Shown: positions 32,183-43,200 of the stretch, one piece after another
Position numbering within the stretch: position 1 is the stretch's first letter
Layout of the letters: the number at the start of each line of letters is the position of its first letter
NCBI GenBank assembly: GCA_947457465.1
Contig: CANGWB010000008.1
Coordinates: 1-64,000 of the forward strand
Direction of reading: 5' to 3'
Origin: Chitinophagaceae bacterium
GTDB taxonomy: Bacteria; Bacteroidota; Bacteroidia; Chitinophagales; Chitinophagaceae
Length of the DNA stretch: 64,000 nucleotides
Made by a program: the position numbers and the translations under genes
The notes under the pieces: generated by a model
What the model was told of the DNA's origin: nothing
Databases searched by the model: none
What the model saw: the letters and a program-made list of their open reading frames with translations, nothing else

Positions 32183-32854
32183 ATGTCTGTTCAAATCGAA
32201 TCTAGCTGGAAGGCGGTCCTGAAGAAGGAATTCAATGCTGATTATTTTCAACAGCTAGCGAATCATTTACGAACAGAAAAGGAGCTTAAAAAAACGATCT
32301 ACCCGCCCGGCCCCTTGATCTTCAACGCTTACAACTCTACTCCATTCGAACAGGTGAAAGTTGTGATTATTGGGCAGGACCCATACCATGGACCTGAACA
32401 GGCACATGGCCTTAGTTTTTCTGTTCCCGATGGCGTACCCCCACCCCCCTCGCTTCAAAACATTTTCAAGGAATTGGAATCCGATCTGGGTCTTCGTAGG
32501 CCTAATCATGGTAATCTTACCCATTGGGCCAACCAAGGTGTTTTTTTACTGAACGCCTCATTGACCGTACGAGCTGGAGAAGCGATGAGTCATGCACAGA
32601 TCGGCTGGGCCCAATTCACAGATGCTACGATCCATGCCCTGGCATCAAAACGATCTCATCTTGTTTTTTTACTCTGGGGAAAATTTGCCCAGGAGAAAGC
32701 CAAGTACATCGATGCGCAAAAGCATTTGGTGTTGAAAGCCGCTCACCCATCCCCTCTTTCCGCGCACAACGGCTTCTTGGGATGCCGGCATTTTTCACAG
32801 ACGAATGCCTACCTTGTTGCTAACCGAATTCAACCAATCGACTGGTCCTTATGA
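32183..32854 (+). CDS. ung: Uracil-DNA glycosylase
   Basis: [61 protein letters not shown]; start at 32183 since ORF start 32081 lies inside the tRNA gene. Confidence 0.98.
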   Translation: MSVQIESSWKAVLKKEFNADYFQQLANHLRTEKELKKTIYPPGPLIFNAYNSTPFEQVKVVIIGQDPYHGPEQAHGLSFSVPDGVPPPPSLQNIFKELESDLGLRRPNHGNLTHWANQGVFLLNASLTVRAGEAMSHAQIGWAQFTDATIHALASKRSHLVFLLWGKFAQEKAKYIDAQKHLVLKAAHPSPLSAHNGFLGCRHFSQTNAYLVANRIQPIDWSL

Positions 32855-33600
32855 GTAAATTCTTTCGTGATCTTTTTGCCCGCTTGATGGCCTTATGGGC
32901 CCTGCTGACGTTCGCCCTATCTTTTCTTATCATCTTGTGGCCTTCTTTGATTTGCGGGTTGTTTCCGAATCCTGTCGGTCAAACCTGGTTTATTCGGATC
33001 GCCAATGGTTGGATGCGTCTTTGGTTACCACTGGTGGGTTGTCCACCACGTATTCTAGGAAAAGAGCATTTTAAAAAAGGAGAATCCTACATCGTTGTTT
33101 GCAACCACAATTCACTGATGGATCCGCCTCTCTCTTCTCCATTTATACCGGGCCCCAATAAAACCATCGCCAAAGCAAGTTTTACCAAGGTGCCCTTGTT
33201 CGGTTGGTACTACCGGCTGGGGGGGGTGATGGTTGATAGAAAAGATGATAAAAGCAGACGGAAAAGTATTGAACGCATGCGAGAGGTACTGGATCAGGGA
33301 ATGCACATGTGTATCTATCCGGAAGGCACAAGAAACCGGACCGATCAACCCCTCAAATCCTTTTACGATGGCGCCTTCAAGCTCGCGATCGAATCCGGTC
33401 ATTCCATCATACCCGCCGTCATTTTTCATACTCGCAACATCCTGCCTCCCAACCGGCCATTCTATTTCAAACCGCACCCGATGGTCATGGAATTCCTACC
33501 TCCGCTTTCACCAGCTGGAGAGACCGTTGAATCCTTGAAAGAGAAAACCTACCGGATAATGTGGGAGCGCTATACGCAAGGCCCTACTAGAAATTCGTGA
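32851..33600 (+). CDS. plsC: 1-acyl-sn-glycerol-3-phosphate acyltransferase (PlsC-like)
   Basis: [13 protein letters not shown] (HX4D-like acyltransferase motif N-HNSLMD), [13 protein letters not shown] overlap with ung. Confidence 0.9.
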   Translation: MSKFFRDLFARLMALWALLTFALSFLIILWPSLICGLFPNPVGQTWFIRIANGWMRLWLPLVGCPPRILGKEHFKKGESYIVVCNHNSLMDPPLSSPFIPGPNKTIAKASFTKVPLFGWYYRLGGVMVDRKDDKSRRKSIERMREVLDQGMHMCIYPEGTRNRTDQPLKSFYDGAFKLAIESGHSIIPAVIFHTRNILPPNRPFYFKPHPMVMEFLPPLSPAGETVESLKEKTYRIMWERYTQGPTRNS

Positions 33601-36277
33601 AGAAACGGGTACGATTGATCCGAAGATCTTGTAACATGGAAGCCTTTGGACTGATCGAAAAATTGAACGAACGGAATAGTCCGACCGGTGTAACATTTAT
33701 CGACAATTGCCAGCAATGCATTTCCCGATTAATGCTCATTTGGAAGGTTTGTAATTTGGTGGAAGTCACATCATAAAATCCGTTTGCGGACACATTCCAT
33801 TTTTCAGTCAGGTTGAAACTGCCACTGAAATTTAAATTGGAATTCACCTCGGTACTGTATCCGGAATAATCAGGTTTCAATCGGTTGCTGAAGCTAAGTG
33901 AGTATCCGAAACTGAGTTGCCAGGGAATATTAAAATCAACAAACTGTCCTGGATTTTGCTGCATGAATTCCATCAGCTGTTGCTGCTGACCCCGCAGGTT
34001 GGGGTCTTGCATCATTTGATCCATTTGCTGGGTGCGTTGCTGATCCTTTTTTTCATCCTTTGGCTTGCTCTTGAATGACGTACTCATCGACACACTCCCA
34101 TAGGTCAAGCGACCTAATTTGAATTTACCACCCTGCCAGGCATACCGATTGATCGGGAAGCCTCGTTCATTGGTTTGATACGGATCCAGCAAACTATTCG
34201 CGGTGATACTGATCTTATCGAATAAAGTGGTACGGAAATAGAGGTTTATCGGTTCCAGCTTCATCGAGTCTCTTAGGAAGTTATATCCCGTAGTAAAGCC
34301 GAAACCATCGATCAATTTGATCTTCTTGACTGCCTGCTCACCGGTATCCTTTTTGGATCGCCACTTCATTTCGAGGTTATTGTCGAACTGAAAACCCATA
34401 CCACCGGTCCGACCCTCCGAAAATCCACTATACAAGCCTCCCTCGAAGACACTGAATCGACCGGTTACGCCCGGAAAGATCGTATCGGTATAAAAGTTTT
34501 TTCGTGAGAGATCCGGTCTGTAATTCAAACTCACGGTGGGTCTGATCACATGGCGAATGGCCATTACCCTTGATTTTTTGAAATTGTAGGTACCGAACAA
34601 GGCCGTGTTGAATCCCAATGAAAAAGATGCCTGATGATCCTGAAAAAAACCTTTTGTGATACTCGTATCTACTTTTTGCAGGGATGAATTCCACTTTCTT
34701 CTGAATTGCTGCGCGATCCAGACCTGAGAGTAGCTTACCGTTGGTGATACGATCACAGACCCCCCTAAAATCGGCGGCAACGCTAAGGTCACCGGAAAAT
34801 TATGCTGGGCGCCCCATTGCAACGTATCGATCAGTCTTTTAATGTTAAAAGCAGAATCGTAGAAGGATAATTGGTTTCTGAAATTACCATTGTAGCCCAC
34901 TCCGAGTTTTTCATACCACTTGGCCGAACCGACTGATTCCTTTTTCTGAAAAGGATATAGGGTATTGACTGTAAAACCTACATCTGGCAGGCTTAGGTTG
35001 ACCAGTCGGGTGCTATTGTTCTGGTTATGGTTGGCACTCATCGTTAGGTTGTAAGGTTTCCCGGCCCATGACTTGGAGTACGTGATCGAGGAGCCCAATT
35101 GGTTCTGAAAATTCAGTTGGGCGTTATTCGGCACCAATTGATTAAATCGGGTTGAACCAGCATTCACACTGGCTGAAAAACTTGTTCCGGGTCTTGCTCG
35201 GCTGTCAACATTATGAGACCAGGTCAAAAAGAAACTTTTATTCTTCAAATAATCCGGATCACCTTTAAAATTCAGTTTGGTGGTTTGCATACTGAGATTC
35301 AAATTCCCACTGTAGCGATATCGAACGCGGTAGGTCGGATTGAAATTAACCGACCAACCACCGTAGGAATAAATATTTCCAAAAACCTTGGCATCCCAGT
35401 ATTGATTAAGAACCTTGTAATAACCCAACCCTTCCAACCCTAATCCCCATTGTTCGTTGGAAGTGAATTGGGGTGGTAAAAATCCGGAGTGTCGGCCCTG
35501 ACTCAACGGATAAAACCCGAACGGCAGATATACAGGAACCGGTACCCCTTCAAATTCAGGATGGGCCGGTCCGGATACCGCCAGCTTTTGATTCACTACT
35601 TTCATCTTAGGGGTCACGAAGGCAAAATGAGGTTCATCCAGCAAACAAGTCGTGAATCGTGCTTTTTGAATGAAGGTTGTATTCTCGTTTACTTTTTTGG
35701 CGAGTTCACCGATCACGAGGATCTCCCCTTGCTGCGAGTAGGTATTTTTTGTGAGTCCCACTTGCGATTGAAAGTTATATAGGATCGTATCGCTTGAAAA
35801 TTCGGACTCTCCGCTTTTGAAATGTGCGGGTTCAACAACTTGGCCTCCACTATCCTTCGTATTGGTGGCGATCACCAACTGTCGGGACTGATCCAGCTCA
35901 ACCTTTGGAGCTGTTAACTGAATGTCCTTGTAGTCTGTCTGTGTTTTTCCATAGAGTACGATTCGCTTAGACTCGATTTGGATCACAGCCGAATCAGCTG
36001 CCTGGTATTTGAGTGGAGCATCCAGCGTGTCTTTGGATATCCGAAGAGAGAAAGTGTCTGTTTTAGCTTTGGTCGGAAGCGTGTCTGATTTGGCTAATAC
36101 CGCCCGAATGGGTGCAGGTTCTGGCCCCGTAGTGTCGGTTTGAGGTGTTAAGGGCCTGCGAAAATTGGGGGACTGCGCCATTGAATCAAAGGGGAAAACA
36201 GTGCCGAAAAGCAGCAGTATCCCAATGATTTTCAACAACTCATGACGAAAAAATGTAGATTCGCAGTGGTTTGGCAT
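33587..36277 (-). CDS. LptD/OstA-like outer membrane protein (putative LPS assembly barrel)
   Basis: OstA-like N-terminus (IQIESKRIVLYGKTQTDYKDIQLTAPKVELDQSRQLVIATNTKDSGG) followed by large beta-barrel; PFGFYPLSQGRHSGFLPPQF LptD-like motif; start MPNHCES at 36277. Confidence 0.85.
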   Translation of the reverse strand: MPNHCESTFFRHELLKIIGILLLFGTVFPFDSMAQSPNFRRPLTPQTDTTGPEPAPIRAVLAKSDTLPTKAKTDTFSLRISKDTLDAPLKYQAADSAVIQIESKRIVLYGKTQTDYKDIQLTAPKVELDQSRQLVIATNTKDSGGQVVEPAHFKSGESEFSSDTILYNFQSQVGLTKNTYSQQGEILVIGELAKKVNENTTFIQKARFTTCLLDEPHFAFVTPKMKVVNQKLAVSGPAHPEFEGVPVPVYLPFGFYPLSQGRHSGFLPPQFTSNEQWGLGLEGLGYYKVLNQYWDAKVFGNIYSYGGWSVNFNPTYRVRYRYSGNLNLSMQTTKLNFKGDPDYLKNKSFFLTWSHNVDSRARPGTSFSASVNAGSTRFNQLVPNNAQLNFQNQLGSSITYSKSWAGKPYNLTMSANHNQNNSTRLVNLSLPDVGFTVNTLYPFQKKESVGSAKWYEKLGVGYNGNFRNQLSFYDSAFNIKRLIDTLQWGAQHNFPVTLALPPILGGSVIVSPTVSYSQVWIAQQFRRKWNSSLQKVDTSITKGFFQDHQASFSLGFNTALFGTYNFKKSRVMAIRHVIRPTVSLNYRPDLSRKNFYTDTIFPGVTGRFSVFEGGLYSGFSEGRTGGMGFQFDNNLEMKWRSKKDTGEQAVKKIKLIDGFGFTTGYNFLRDSMKLEPINLYFRTTLFDKISITANSLLDPYQTNERGFPINRYAWQGGKFKLGRLTYGSVSMSTSFKSKPKDEKKDQQRTQQMDQMMQDPNLRGQQQQLMEFMQQNPGQFVDFNIPWQLSFGYSLSFSNRLKPDYSGYSTEVNSNLNFSGSFNLTEKWNVSANGFYDVTSTKLQTFQMSINREMHCWQLSINVTPVGLFRSFNFSISPKASMLQDLRINRTRFFTNF

Positions 36278-36285
36278 GCTTCCGG

Positions 36286-36293
36286 CAAAAGTA
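36286..36293 (-). promoter_or_regulatory. Putative -7 box (TACTTTTG) for the LptD-like gene
   Basis: TAnnTTTG on minus strand 8 nt upstream of the ATG at 36277. Confidence 0.4.
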
Positions 36294-36384
36294 ACTGAAA
36301 TGTGTTTGGAGCGTGTTGGACTCCACCCAACAATTTGTGAATTTTGCAGGTAACTGTATCCCACACCTGAAAAACTCGTTGACC

Positions 36385-37413
36385 ATGGTATTTCGATTGC
36401 TCTCTTTTTTTGTTTTATCGGCTGCCGGTATCTTTTTTCTTTCATTTCGGCCTTCAAGCCCATCAACCCCCTCCACGGGGTCAAAACTGGTTCGAACCAT
36501 AATCATTGACGCGGGTCATGGCGGAAAGGATTTCGGTGCCCAGGGTGAGTTCTCCAGTGAGAAGGATATCTGCCTGTCTGTTTCCTTAAAGCTGGGGCAG
36601 TTGATTCAGCAAAAATATCCGGACATAAAGCTGCTTTACACTCGAACAGAGGACACCTATCCAACTCTTTATGAGCGTGCCGATTTCGCAAACAACAATA
36701 AAGGCGATCTTTTTATTTGTGTTCACGTGAATTCTGCAGGAGATGTTGTGAAAAAAGAATTTATTGGCAACAAGACCGTTACAACTTATGTCGGCAAGGG
36801 AAGCAAGCGTAGAAAGGTCACCAAACAGGTTCCGCAATATCGAACGTATAGATTGCCCAGCCCGGCCAAAGGGACAGAAACCTACATTTGGGGGGCTAAC
36901 AAGAGTGAGGAAAAAGAAGTAGCGGTTCGGGAAAACGCTCCTATGATGGCAGAGGAGAATTATCAATCTTTTTATGGGACAGTCGATCCGAGTTCTCCTG
37001 AATTTGCAGCATTAGCCTTGCTAAAGACCAAACAATATTTCAAACGCAGTGCCACATTCGCAGGCCTCATTCAGGATGAATTTGTCAAAGTAGGACGGGT
37101 AGATCGGGATGTACGCCAGCGTCCGGTGCCGATCTGGGTACTGCAAGCAACAGCCATGCCCAGTGTGCTCATTGAAACCGGCTTCATCTCGAACCGGGAA
37201 GAGGAAGTCTATTTGAACAGTGAAGCTGGACAAAATGAACTCAGTCAATGTGTATTACGTGCACTTGGAAATTATCTCAATTGGTTGGATCAACGGAATT
37301 CAGAGGAGGCTACTCCATCTCATTCTAAATTTCAAACCGTCCCAGCCCCTGTCGATACACGCCGTTTCTTGGAGTACATCGAAGAGCGGGAAAAGATTCG
37401 GATGGGCAAATAA
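36385..37413 (+). CDS. N-acetylmuramoyl-L-alanine amidase (Amidase_3)
   Basis: TIIIDAGHGGKDFGAQG, ICVHVNSAGD, PSVLIETGFISNREEE; start MVFRLLSFFVL. Confidence 0.95.
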   Translation: MVFRLLSFFVLSAAGIFFLSFRPSSPSTPSTGSKLVRTIIIDAGHGGKDFGAQGEFSSEKDICLSVSLKLGQLIQQKYPDIKLLYTRTEDTYPTLYERADFANNNKGDLFICVHVNSAGDVVKKEFIGNKTVTTYVGKGSKRRKVTKQVPQYRTYRLPSPAKGTETYIWGANKSEEKEVAVRENAPMMAEENYQSFYGTVDPSSPEFAALALLKTKQYFKRSATFAGLIQDEFVKVGRVDRDVRQRPVPIWVLQATAMPSVLIETGFISNREEEVYLNSEAGQNELSQCVLRALGNYLNWLDQRNSEEATPSHSKFQTVPAPVDTRRFLEYIEEREKIRMGK

Positions 37414-37468
37414 CGGATAGAACGCCCCAATTTGTTTTCAATTACCTTTACTGAACGAAAATTATTAC

Positions 37469-38464
37469 ATGCGGATCTCGAATGAAACAAAAGTTGGGGT
37501 ATTGACACTGGTTGCATTGGTTTTGTTATTCATCGGATTTAATTTTCTGAAAGGAAAGGATGTTTTCCAACGCCAATTTTTGGTTCATGCTGTATTCAAC
37601 GAACTGGGCACGCTTGAAAAATCAAATGAAGTCAAGATCAATGGGCTCGCAATCGGATCGGTATATGCCAAAAAAGAACTGGATAAGGATGTTAGTGCCA
37701 TTGTGGTAACGATCAACCTGACCAGAGATATCAATATTCCAAAGAATTCGGTGGCTTACATCTCCTCCAATTTGGTCGGCTCCTCTTTTATTGTGATCGA
37801 ACGGGGCGACTCTAAAGAAATGATGCAGTCTGGAGATACGATCTCCACAAGAGTTGAGTCCGGATTGTTGGGAGATGTGAAGGCCCAACTGAATCCAACT
37901 ATTGCCAAAGTGCAAGATGTCCTGGATGAGCTGCAAACAACGTTGAGCTCCATCAATGCAACATTGGGGCCTGCTACCCGGGCCGACCTGCAAGCCAGTA
38001 TGGCAAACCTGAATAAAAGTATGGCAGGAATAGCCAGTATGGTGGATAAAGAAACCGGTAGTTTACCACGAACCCTCAATAATGTTGAGCTGATCACTCA
38101 AAATTTAAAAAACAACAATGAGAAGATCAGCGCTACCCTCTCCAATGCAGCTGCCGCCACGGAGAAACTTTCTAAGCTGAATCTACAACCTACGATCGAT
38201 TCCTTATCCATTACCCTTTCTCAAGTTCGCACCTCCTTGCAAAAAGTGCTCTCCACGGATGGAAGTTTGGGTGCGTTGGTATCTGACAAGCAGTTGTACA
38301 ACAAACTCAATGACGCTGTACTGAGTGCAGAGATCCTGCTAGATGACTTGCGGACTCATCCCAAACGATACGTGAACTTATCCGTATTCGGTAAAAAAGA
38401 TAAGACAGGACCGTTGACAGCTCCTGCGAAAAAAGGTCAAACCCCTGCCGATTCAACCCGATGA
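37469..38464 (+). CDS. MlaD/MCE-domain protein
   Basis: ISNETKVGVLTLVALVLLFIGFNFLKGKDVF...LEKSNEVKINGLAIGSV. Confidence 0.93.
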   Translation: MRISNETKVGVLTLVALVLLFIGFNFLKGKDVFQRQFLVHAVFNELGTLEKSNEVKINGLAIGSVYAKKELDKDVSAIVVTINLTRDINIPKNSVAYISSNLVGSSFIVIERGDSKEMMQSGDTISTRVESGLLGDVKAQLNPTIAKVQDVLDELQTTLSSINATLGPATRADLQASMANLNKSMAGIASMVDKETGSLPRTLNNVELITQNLKNNNEKISATLSNAAAATEKLSKLNLQPTIDSLSITLSQVRTSLQKVLSTDGSLGALVSDKQLYNKLNDAVLSAEILLDDLRTHPKRYVNLSVFGKKDKTGPLTAPAKKGQTPADSTR

Positions 38465-40068
38465 CCCGCCCGATACATCTCTTTATCCTTTTACTGTTCG
38501 TACTCGGATCTTTTCCTTTATCCGCCCAAAAAAGATTGCCGCCCCCTCCGGTAGATTCCGTCGCTTTACCAGTTAAGGATAGTTCCCAACCCCTGGAAAT
38601 ACGTCATGCCGACCGCTTGATTTTTTTAAAAAAAGATAGCTCCGATCTCCAGATCGCTGTCGGAAATGTAGTGCTTCAACAGGGGACTTCACTTTTTTAT
38701 TGTGACAGTTGCGTGCTTGACCAGTTCGGAAATCTTTTTGAAGCCTGGGGATCTGTGCGCTTGATCGAAAAAGACACATCGGATCTTCGCGCCAAACACC
38801 TTCGTTACCTGATCGACCGCCGGATCGCCTACCTCGATGGTGACGTCCGATTGAATGACGGGAAAGGAAAACTCATCACGCCGGAATTAGAATATGATCT
38901 CAACTCTGATATTGGAGTCTATAAAAAAGGCGGTACCGTTTATAATGAAAAAACGACCTTAAATAGTAGAGAAGGTTTCTACTACGCTTCTTTGCGAGAT
39001 GTATATTTTATAAAGGATGTATCACTCAAAGATCCCGCCTATCAGATCAAGACGGATACCTTGTTATATAATCTTGATTCCAAAGTAACCCGTTTCGTAA
39101 CGGAGACCGAGATACGTGACAGCAGCGGAAGGATTGTGGAAACCCGGGAGGGTTTTTATAATATGACGACCGGAATAGCCGAATTCGGAAAAAGACCAGT
39201 AATTCGAGACGGGAAAACAACGATTACGGGAGAGAAAATCCGATTCGATGATGAAACCGGCCTATCAGAAGCTGAAGGCAATGTGGAGATCATCGATCCG
39301 GCTCAAGGCACTAAATTATTGGCTGGAAAAGTGGTCCGTGATAAAAAGAAGAATACAATTCTCAGCACCGATCATCCGGTCCTGATCGTGGAGCAGGACA
39401 AGGACTCCGTATACATCACAGCAGATACCTTATTCTCGGGTCCACTACCAGCCAACAAAAACATTGTCGAAGCCAAGGCGGTTTCAATTGATAGCAATCT
39501 CCGTTTTTTCAGGGCCTACAACCATGTCAGGATCTTCACGGATTCTTTGCAGGCTGCTTGCGATAGCCTGTACTATTCTTATGAAGATTCTGTTTTCAGA
39601 CTCTATCAGGAACCCGTTATCTGGTCAGGGGGCAGCCAGATCACCGGTGATACGATCATTTTAAGAACCAAGAACAAAAAAGCTGAAAAACTGGATGTTT
39701 TTGAAAACAGTCTGTTGGTTCAGAAACTTGATCCGGAAGTCTATAACCAAGTCAAATCCATCCGAATGGCGGCTTTTTTGACAGATGGCGGTATGGATTC
39801 CCTACAGGCCAAGGGTTATGCCGAATGCATCTATTTTATTCAGGACGACGACAGTGCTTATACAGGGGTGAACGAGTCCAATGCCGATCGAATGGACATT
39901 TATTTTCAAACCGGGGGTATTGACCGAGTCGTTTTCAGGTCTGAGGTGACCGGTACGGTCTGGCCCATGCGGGAAAAAAATCCGGCTTCGATGCGCCTGA
40001 CCGGCTTTCGTTGGCTGGATGGACAAAGACCCACCAGCCGCATGGCTATATTGAAACTAAAGAATTGA
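38461..40068 (+). CDS. OstA-like (LptA-type) protein
   Basis: IRHADRLIFLKKDSSDLQIAVGNVVLQQGTSLFYCDSCVLDQFGNLFEAWGSVRLIEKDTSDL...YLDGDVRLNDGKGKLITPELEYDLNS; 4-nt overlap with MlaD gene. Confidence 0.92.
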   Translation: MTRPIHLFILLLFVLGSFPLSAQKRLPPPPVDSVALPVKDSSQPLEIRHADRLIFLKKDSSDLQIAVGNVVLQQGTSLFYCDSCVLDQFGNLFEAWGSVRLIEKDTSDLRAKHLRYLIDRRIAYLDGDVRLNDGKGKLITPELEYDLNSDIGVYKKGGTVYNEKTTLNSREGFYYASLRDVYFIKDVSLKDPAYQIKTDTLLYNLDSKVTRFVTETEIRDSSGRIVETREGFYNMTTGIAEFGKRPVIRDGKTTITGEKIRFDDETGLSEAEGNVEIIDPAQGTKLLAGKVVRDKKKNTILSTDHPVLIVEQDKDSVYITADTLFSGPLPANKNIVEAKAVSIDSNLRFFRAYNHVRIFTDSLQAACDSLYYSYEDSVFRLYQEPVIWSGGSQITGDTIILRTKNKKAEKLDVFENSLLVQKLDPEVYNQVKSIRMAAFLTDGGMDSLQAKGYAECIYFIQDDDSAYTGVNESNADRMDIYFQTGGIDRVVFRSEVTGTVWPMREKNPASMRLTGFRWLDGQRPTSRMAILKLKN

Positions 40069-40181
40069 TAAGCAGTCCTTTAGCCTAAGTTTGGCGCTTT
40101 CAAAAGCTTTTCCACATTTTTTTCTGTCAACGTATCTGAATCCCCCCCAATCCTTAATTTAGTGGCTCATTAACAATTGTT

Positions 40182-40199
40182 CGATCTCCTGCGAGATCG
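40182..40199. promoter_or_regulatory. Perfect 7-bp inverted repeat (CGATCTC-CTGC-GAGATCG) in the susC leader
   Basis: Directly visible; about 40 nt upstream of the susC ATG. Confidence 0.5.
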
Positions 40200-40237
40200 T
40201 CCGTTGTTTGCCAACTACATTTTTTAAAAAATTTGCT

Positions 40238-43200
40238 ATGAGAAAATTTCGCTTCGTTTTAGCGATTCTTTCCCTCTTCCTGCTCTGGACGCCAGATATG
40301 TACGCCCAGCAACGGACGATCTCAGGGACAATCCTCGCAGAGGAAAATCAATCACCTCTTTCCGGTGTAACCATTCGTGTGAAAGGAACACGCCGCGTGG
40401 CCCAAACAGACGCCAACGGTAAGTTTTCCATTCAGGTTACTGACGGGGAAACCTTACAGATCTCCTATGTGGGGTATGTGACGCAAGACATTAAAGTCGG
40501 TTCCAATACCACATTGGGCATCAAGCTCAAAACATCCGACAATACCATGGGTGAAGTGGTCGTGACCGCGATGGACATCAAGCGAAATCCTCGTTCACTC
40601 GGCTATTCAGTTCAAACCGTAAAAGGCGATGAAGTACAGGAGACGCAGCGCGAAAACTTCCTGAACAGCTTACAAGGACGTGTGGCAGGTCTGACCCTCG
40701 ATCAAACTTCGGGTGTTGCAGGTGCCTCGTCTTCTGTTGTTTTGCGCGGTTTCAATTCTTTGTCTTTGAGCAACCAGCCTCTTTATGTAGTGGATGGTGT
40801 TATTCTGGACAACCAAACCATCAATGAAACTTCCAGTGGTGGTCAGGGTATCGGTCTTGCTTCCGACCGTCCAAACCGCAACAACGACTATCAAAACCGT
40901 ATCGCGGATATCAACCCCAACGATATTGAAACCATCACAGTTTTGAAAGGCCCAGAAGCTACCGCGCTGTATGGTAGTCAGGCTAGTTCCGGTGCGATTG
41001 TGATCACGACCAAAAGACCAAAGACAGCCAAACTGGCCGTTCAATATGACAACAGTTTCCGTTTCCAGCAGGTAACTCGCTGGCCGGAAGTGAATAACGA
41101 CTATGCCAACGGTTCTAATGGTGTTGGAACAAACACCTTCCAATACTTCGGTCCCCGTTGGGCTGCCGGTACTCAACTGTTCGACAACAAGAAGGAATTC
41201 TTCCAAATGGGTAAGGCCATGACCCACAACTTGGGCGTGGATTTTGGATTCAAAAAATCCATGTTCCGCTTCTCTGGAAGTTACTTCGATCAACAAGGGG
41301 TGGTGCCGGAGAATAATTTCCGTCGATACAATTTCCGTCTCAGCAATACCACCAAGTTCTGGAAGGATAAGATCGAGGTTATGCCCTCAATCGCCTACAT
41401 CAAGTCACAGAACAATAAGGTTCTGCGCAGCGCCGGCGGATATCTGCTTGCCTTGTTGGCTTGGCCAAGTAATAACGATGTCCGGAATTATGAAGATCTG
41501 AGCACCGGCGATAAGCTGGATCTTTTCTCCGGTTTATCGGCTAACGGTGAAGTGGATAACCCACTTTTCAACGTTAAGAAGAACCGAGCTTATGATGAAA
41601 CCGATCGCATCACCGGTTCGTTGGGTATCAACATCAATCCGACTAAGTGGTGGAGTGTTTCCGGTCGTTTCGGTTACGATACCTATGATCTGAATGGGTA
41701 TTGGTTCTACCACCCTCAATCCTTCTATGTTTCAGCCGGTAACGGTGGATCACTGGATCAGTACTGGAGAAAATTCATCGGATACAACCACACCATCACC
41801 TCCACATTCAAAAAGAATATCGGGAAGCACCTGAATATGAGACTGATGGTCGGTACTATGTGGCAAGATTATGAAACACGTATGTGGGCTGTATCTGGTA
41901 CCAACATCGTTGATAATGTAAACACAGCTGATGGTAAGATGTATCGTACGCCGAGAGATGCCAACGGCGATCTCATTGTAGGTGGAACACCCGTAGTTGT
42001 TAGCGACCGCGATTTGCAAACGCTGCTTGGCAACTATATGGATAGTACCGTCACCCGTCGCAATACCCGTCTTCGTTTGCTCCGAAATGCATTTGGTGAG
42101 TACAACAGACAGATCCTGCGTCAGGGCGCTTATTTCGGAGAATTCTCCATGAGCTATAAAAATTATGCCTTCTTTAGCTATACTCATCGTTTCGAAGAGG
42201 CCTCCACCCTGCCTTCTCAGAATAGAAAATATAATTACCCAGGTGGTAGCTTGAGCTTGATCATGAGTGATATCATTCCTTCTATTAAAAAGAATGGTGT
42301 TGTAAGCTACTGGAAACTCCGTACCTCCTTGGCCGGTACCGCTCGTTTGAACACGCCTTATTCCACTCAGTCTGTATTCGTGAACAATTTTGCGAGTGGT
42401 GGTGGTTTCTCTTACGGCTTTTTCAACAACAGTCCTGACCTGGCCCCTGAGCGTCAAAGCACCTATGAATTGGGGACAGAATTCCGTTTGTTCAATAACC
42501 GATTGAACATGGATGTTACTTACTACAATACCAAGAATAAAGGCCAGATCATTCAGAATTTCCGTCTGAGCTATGGAACGGGTTTTGTACTGAACACGCA
42601 GAATGCGGCCAGCACGCAGAACCAGGGTGTTGAGATCAGTGTCGACTATGACATGATCAAGAAAAAAGGACTGGTTTGGAACATGCGCTTCAACTTCAAC
42701 CGCATGTGGAACCAGGTAACTGACATGCCCCGTAACGTAAGTGAATATTATATCTCCGACACCTGGTTGTATGGTAACGCCCGTGGTGGTCTAGTACGTG
42801 GCGGATCGACAACGTCTATTACCGCCTTCGGTTATGCTCGTAATAATGCCGGACAGATTCTGATCAATCCGGCGAACGGTCTTCCTGTGGGCGACGGTAT
42901 CTTCACTGTAAAAGGTGACCGTAACCCCGCTTTCACCTTGGGTTGGAATAACTCAATCCGTTGGGGCAACTGGCGTGTGAGCATGCTTTGGGATTTGAAA
43001 GTCGGTGGAGACATCTTCAATGGCACCAATGCTTATCTGACTCGTATTGGAAAGAGCAACCTAACAGCTGACCGCTACACGCCACGCGTGATTCAAGGTG
43101 TTTTGAACGATGGATTGCAAAACTCAGCTACGCCTACTGCCAATACCATCACGGTGATCCCTGCCTATAACGAGCAGTACTATACAACCATGCCAGAGGA

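Noticed and set aside
40670-41296. 208-aa minus-strand ORF antisense to susC
   Set aside because: Shadow ORF inside a well-supported SusC gene; no recognisable domain or RBS context.
41750-42457. 235-aa minus-strand ORF antisense to susC
   Set aside because: Same reason; produced by codon bias of the sense gene.
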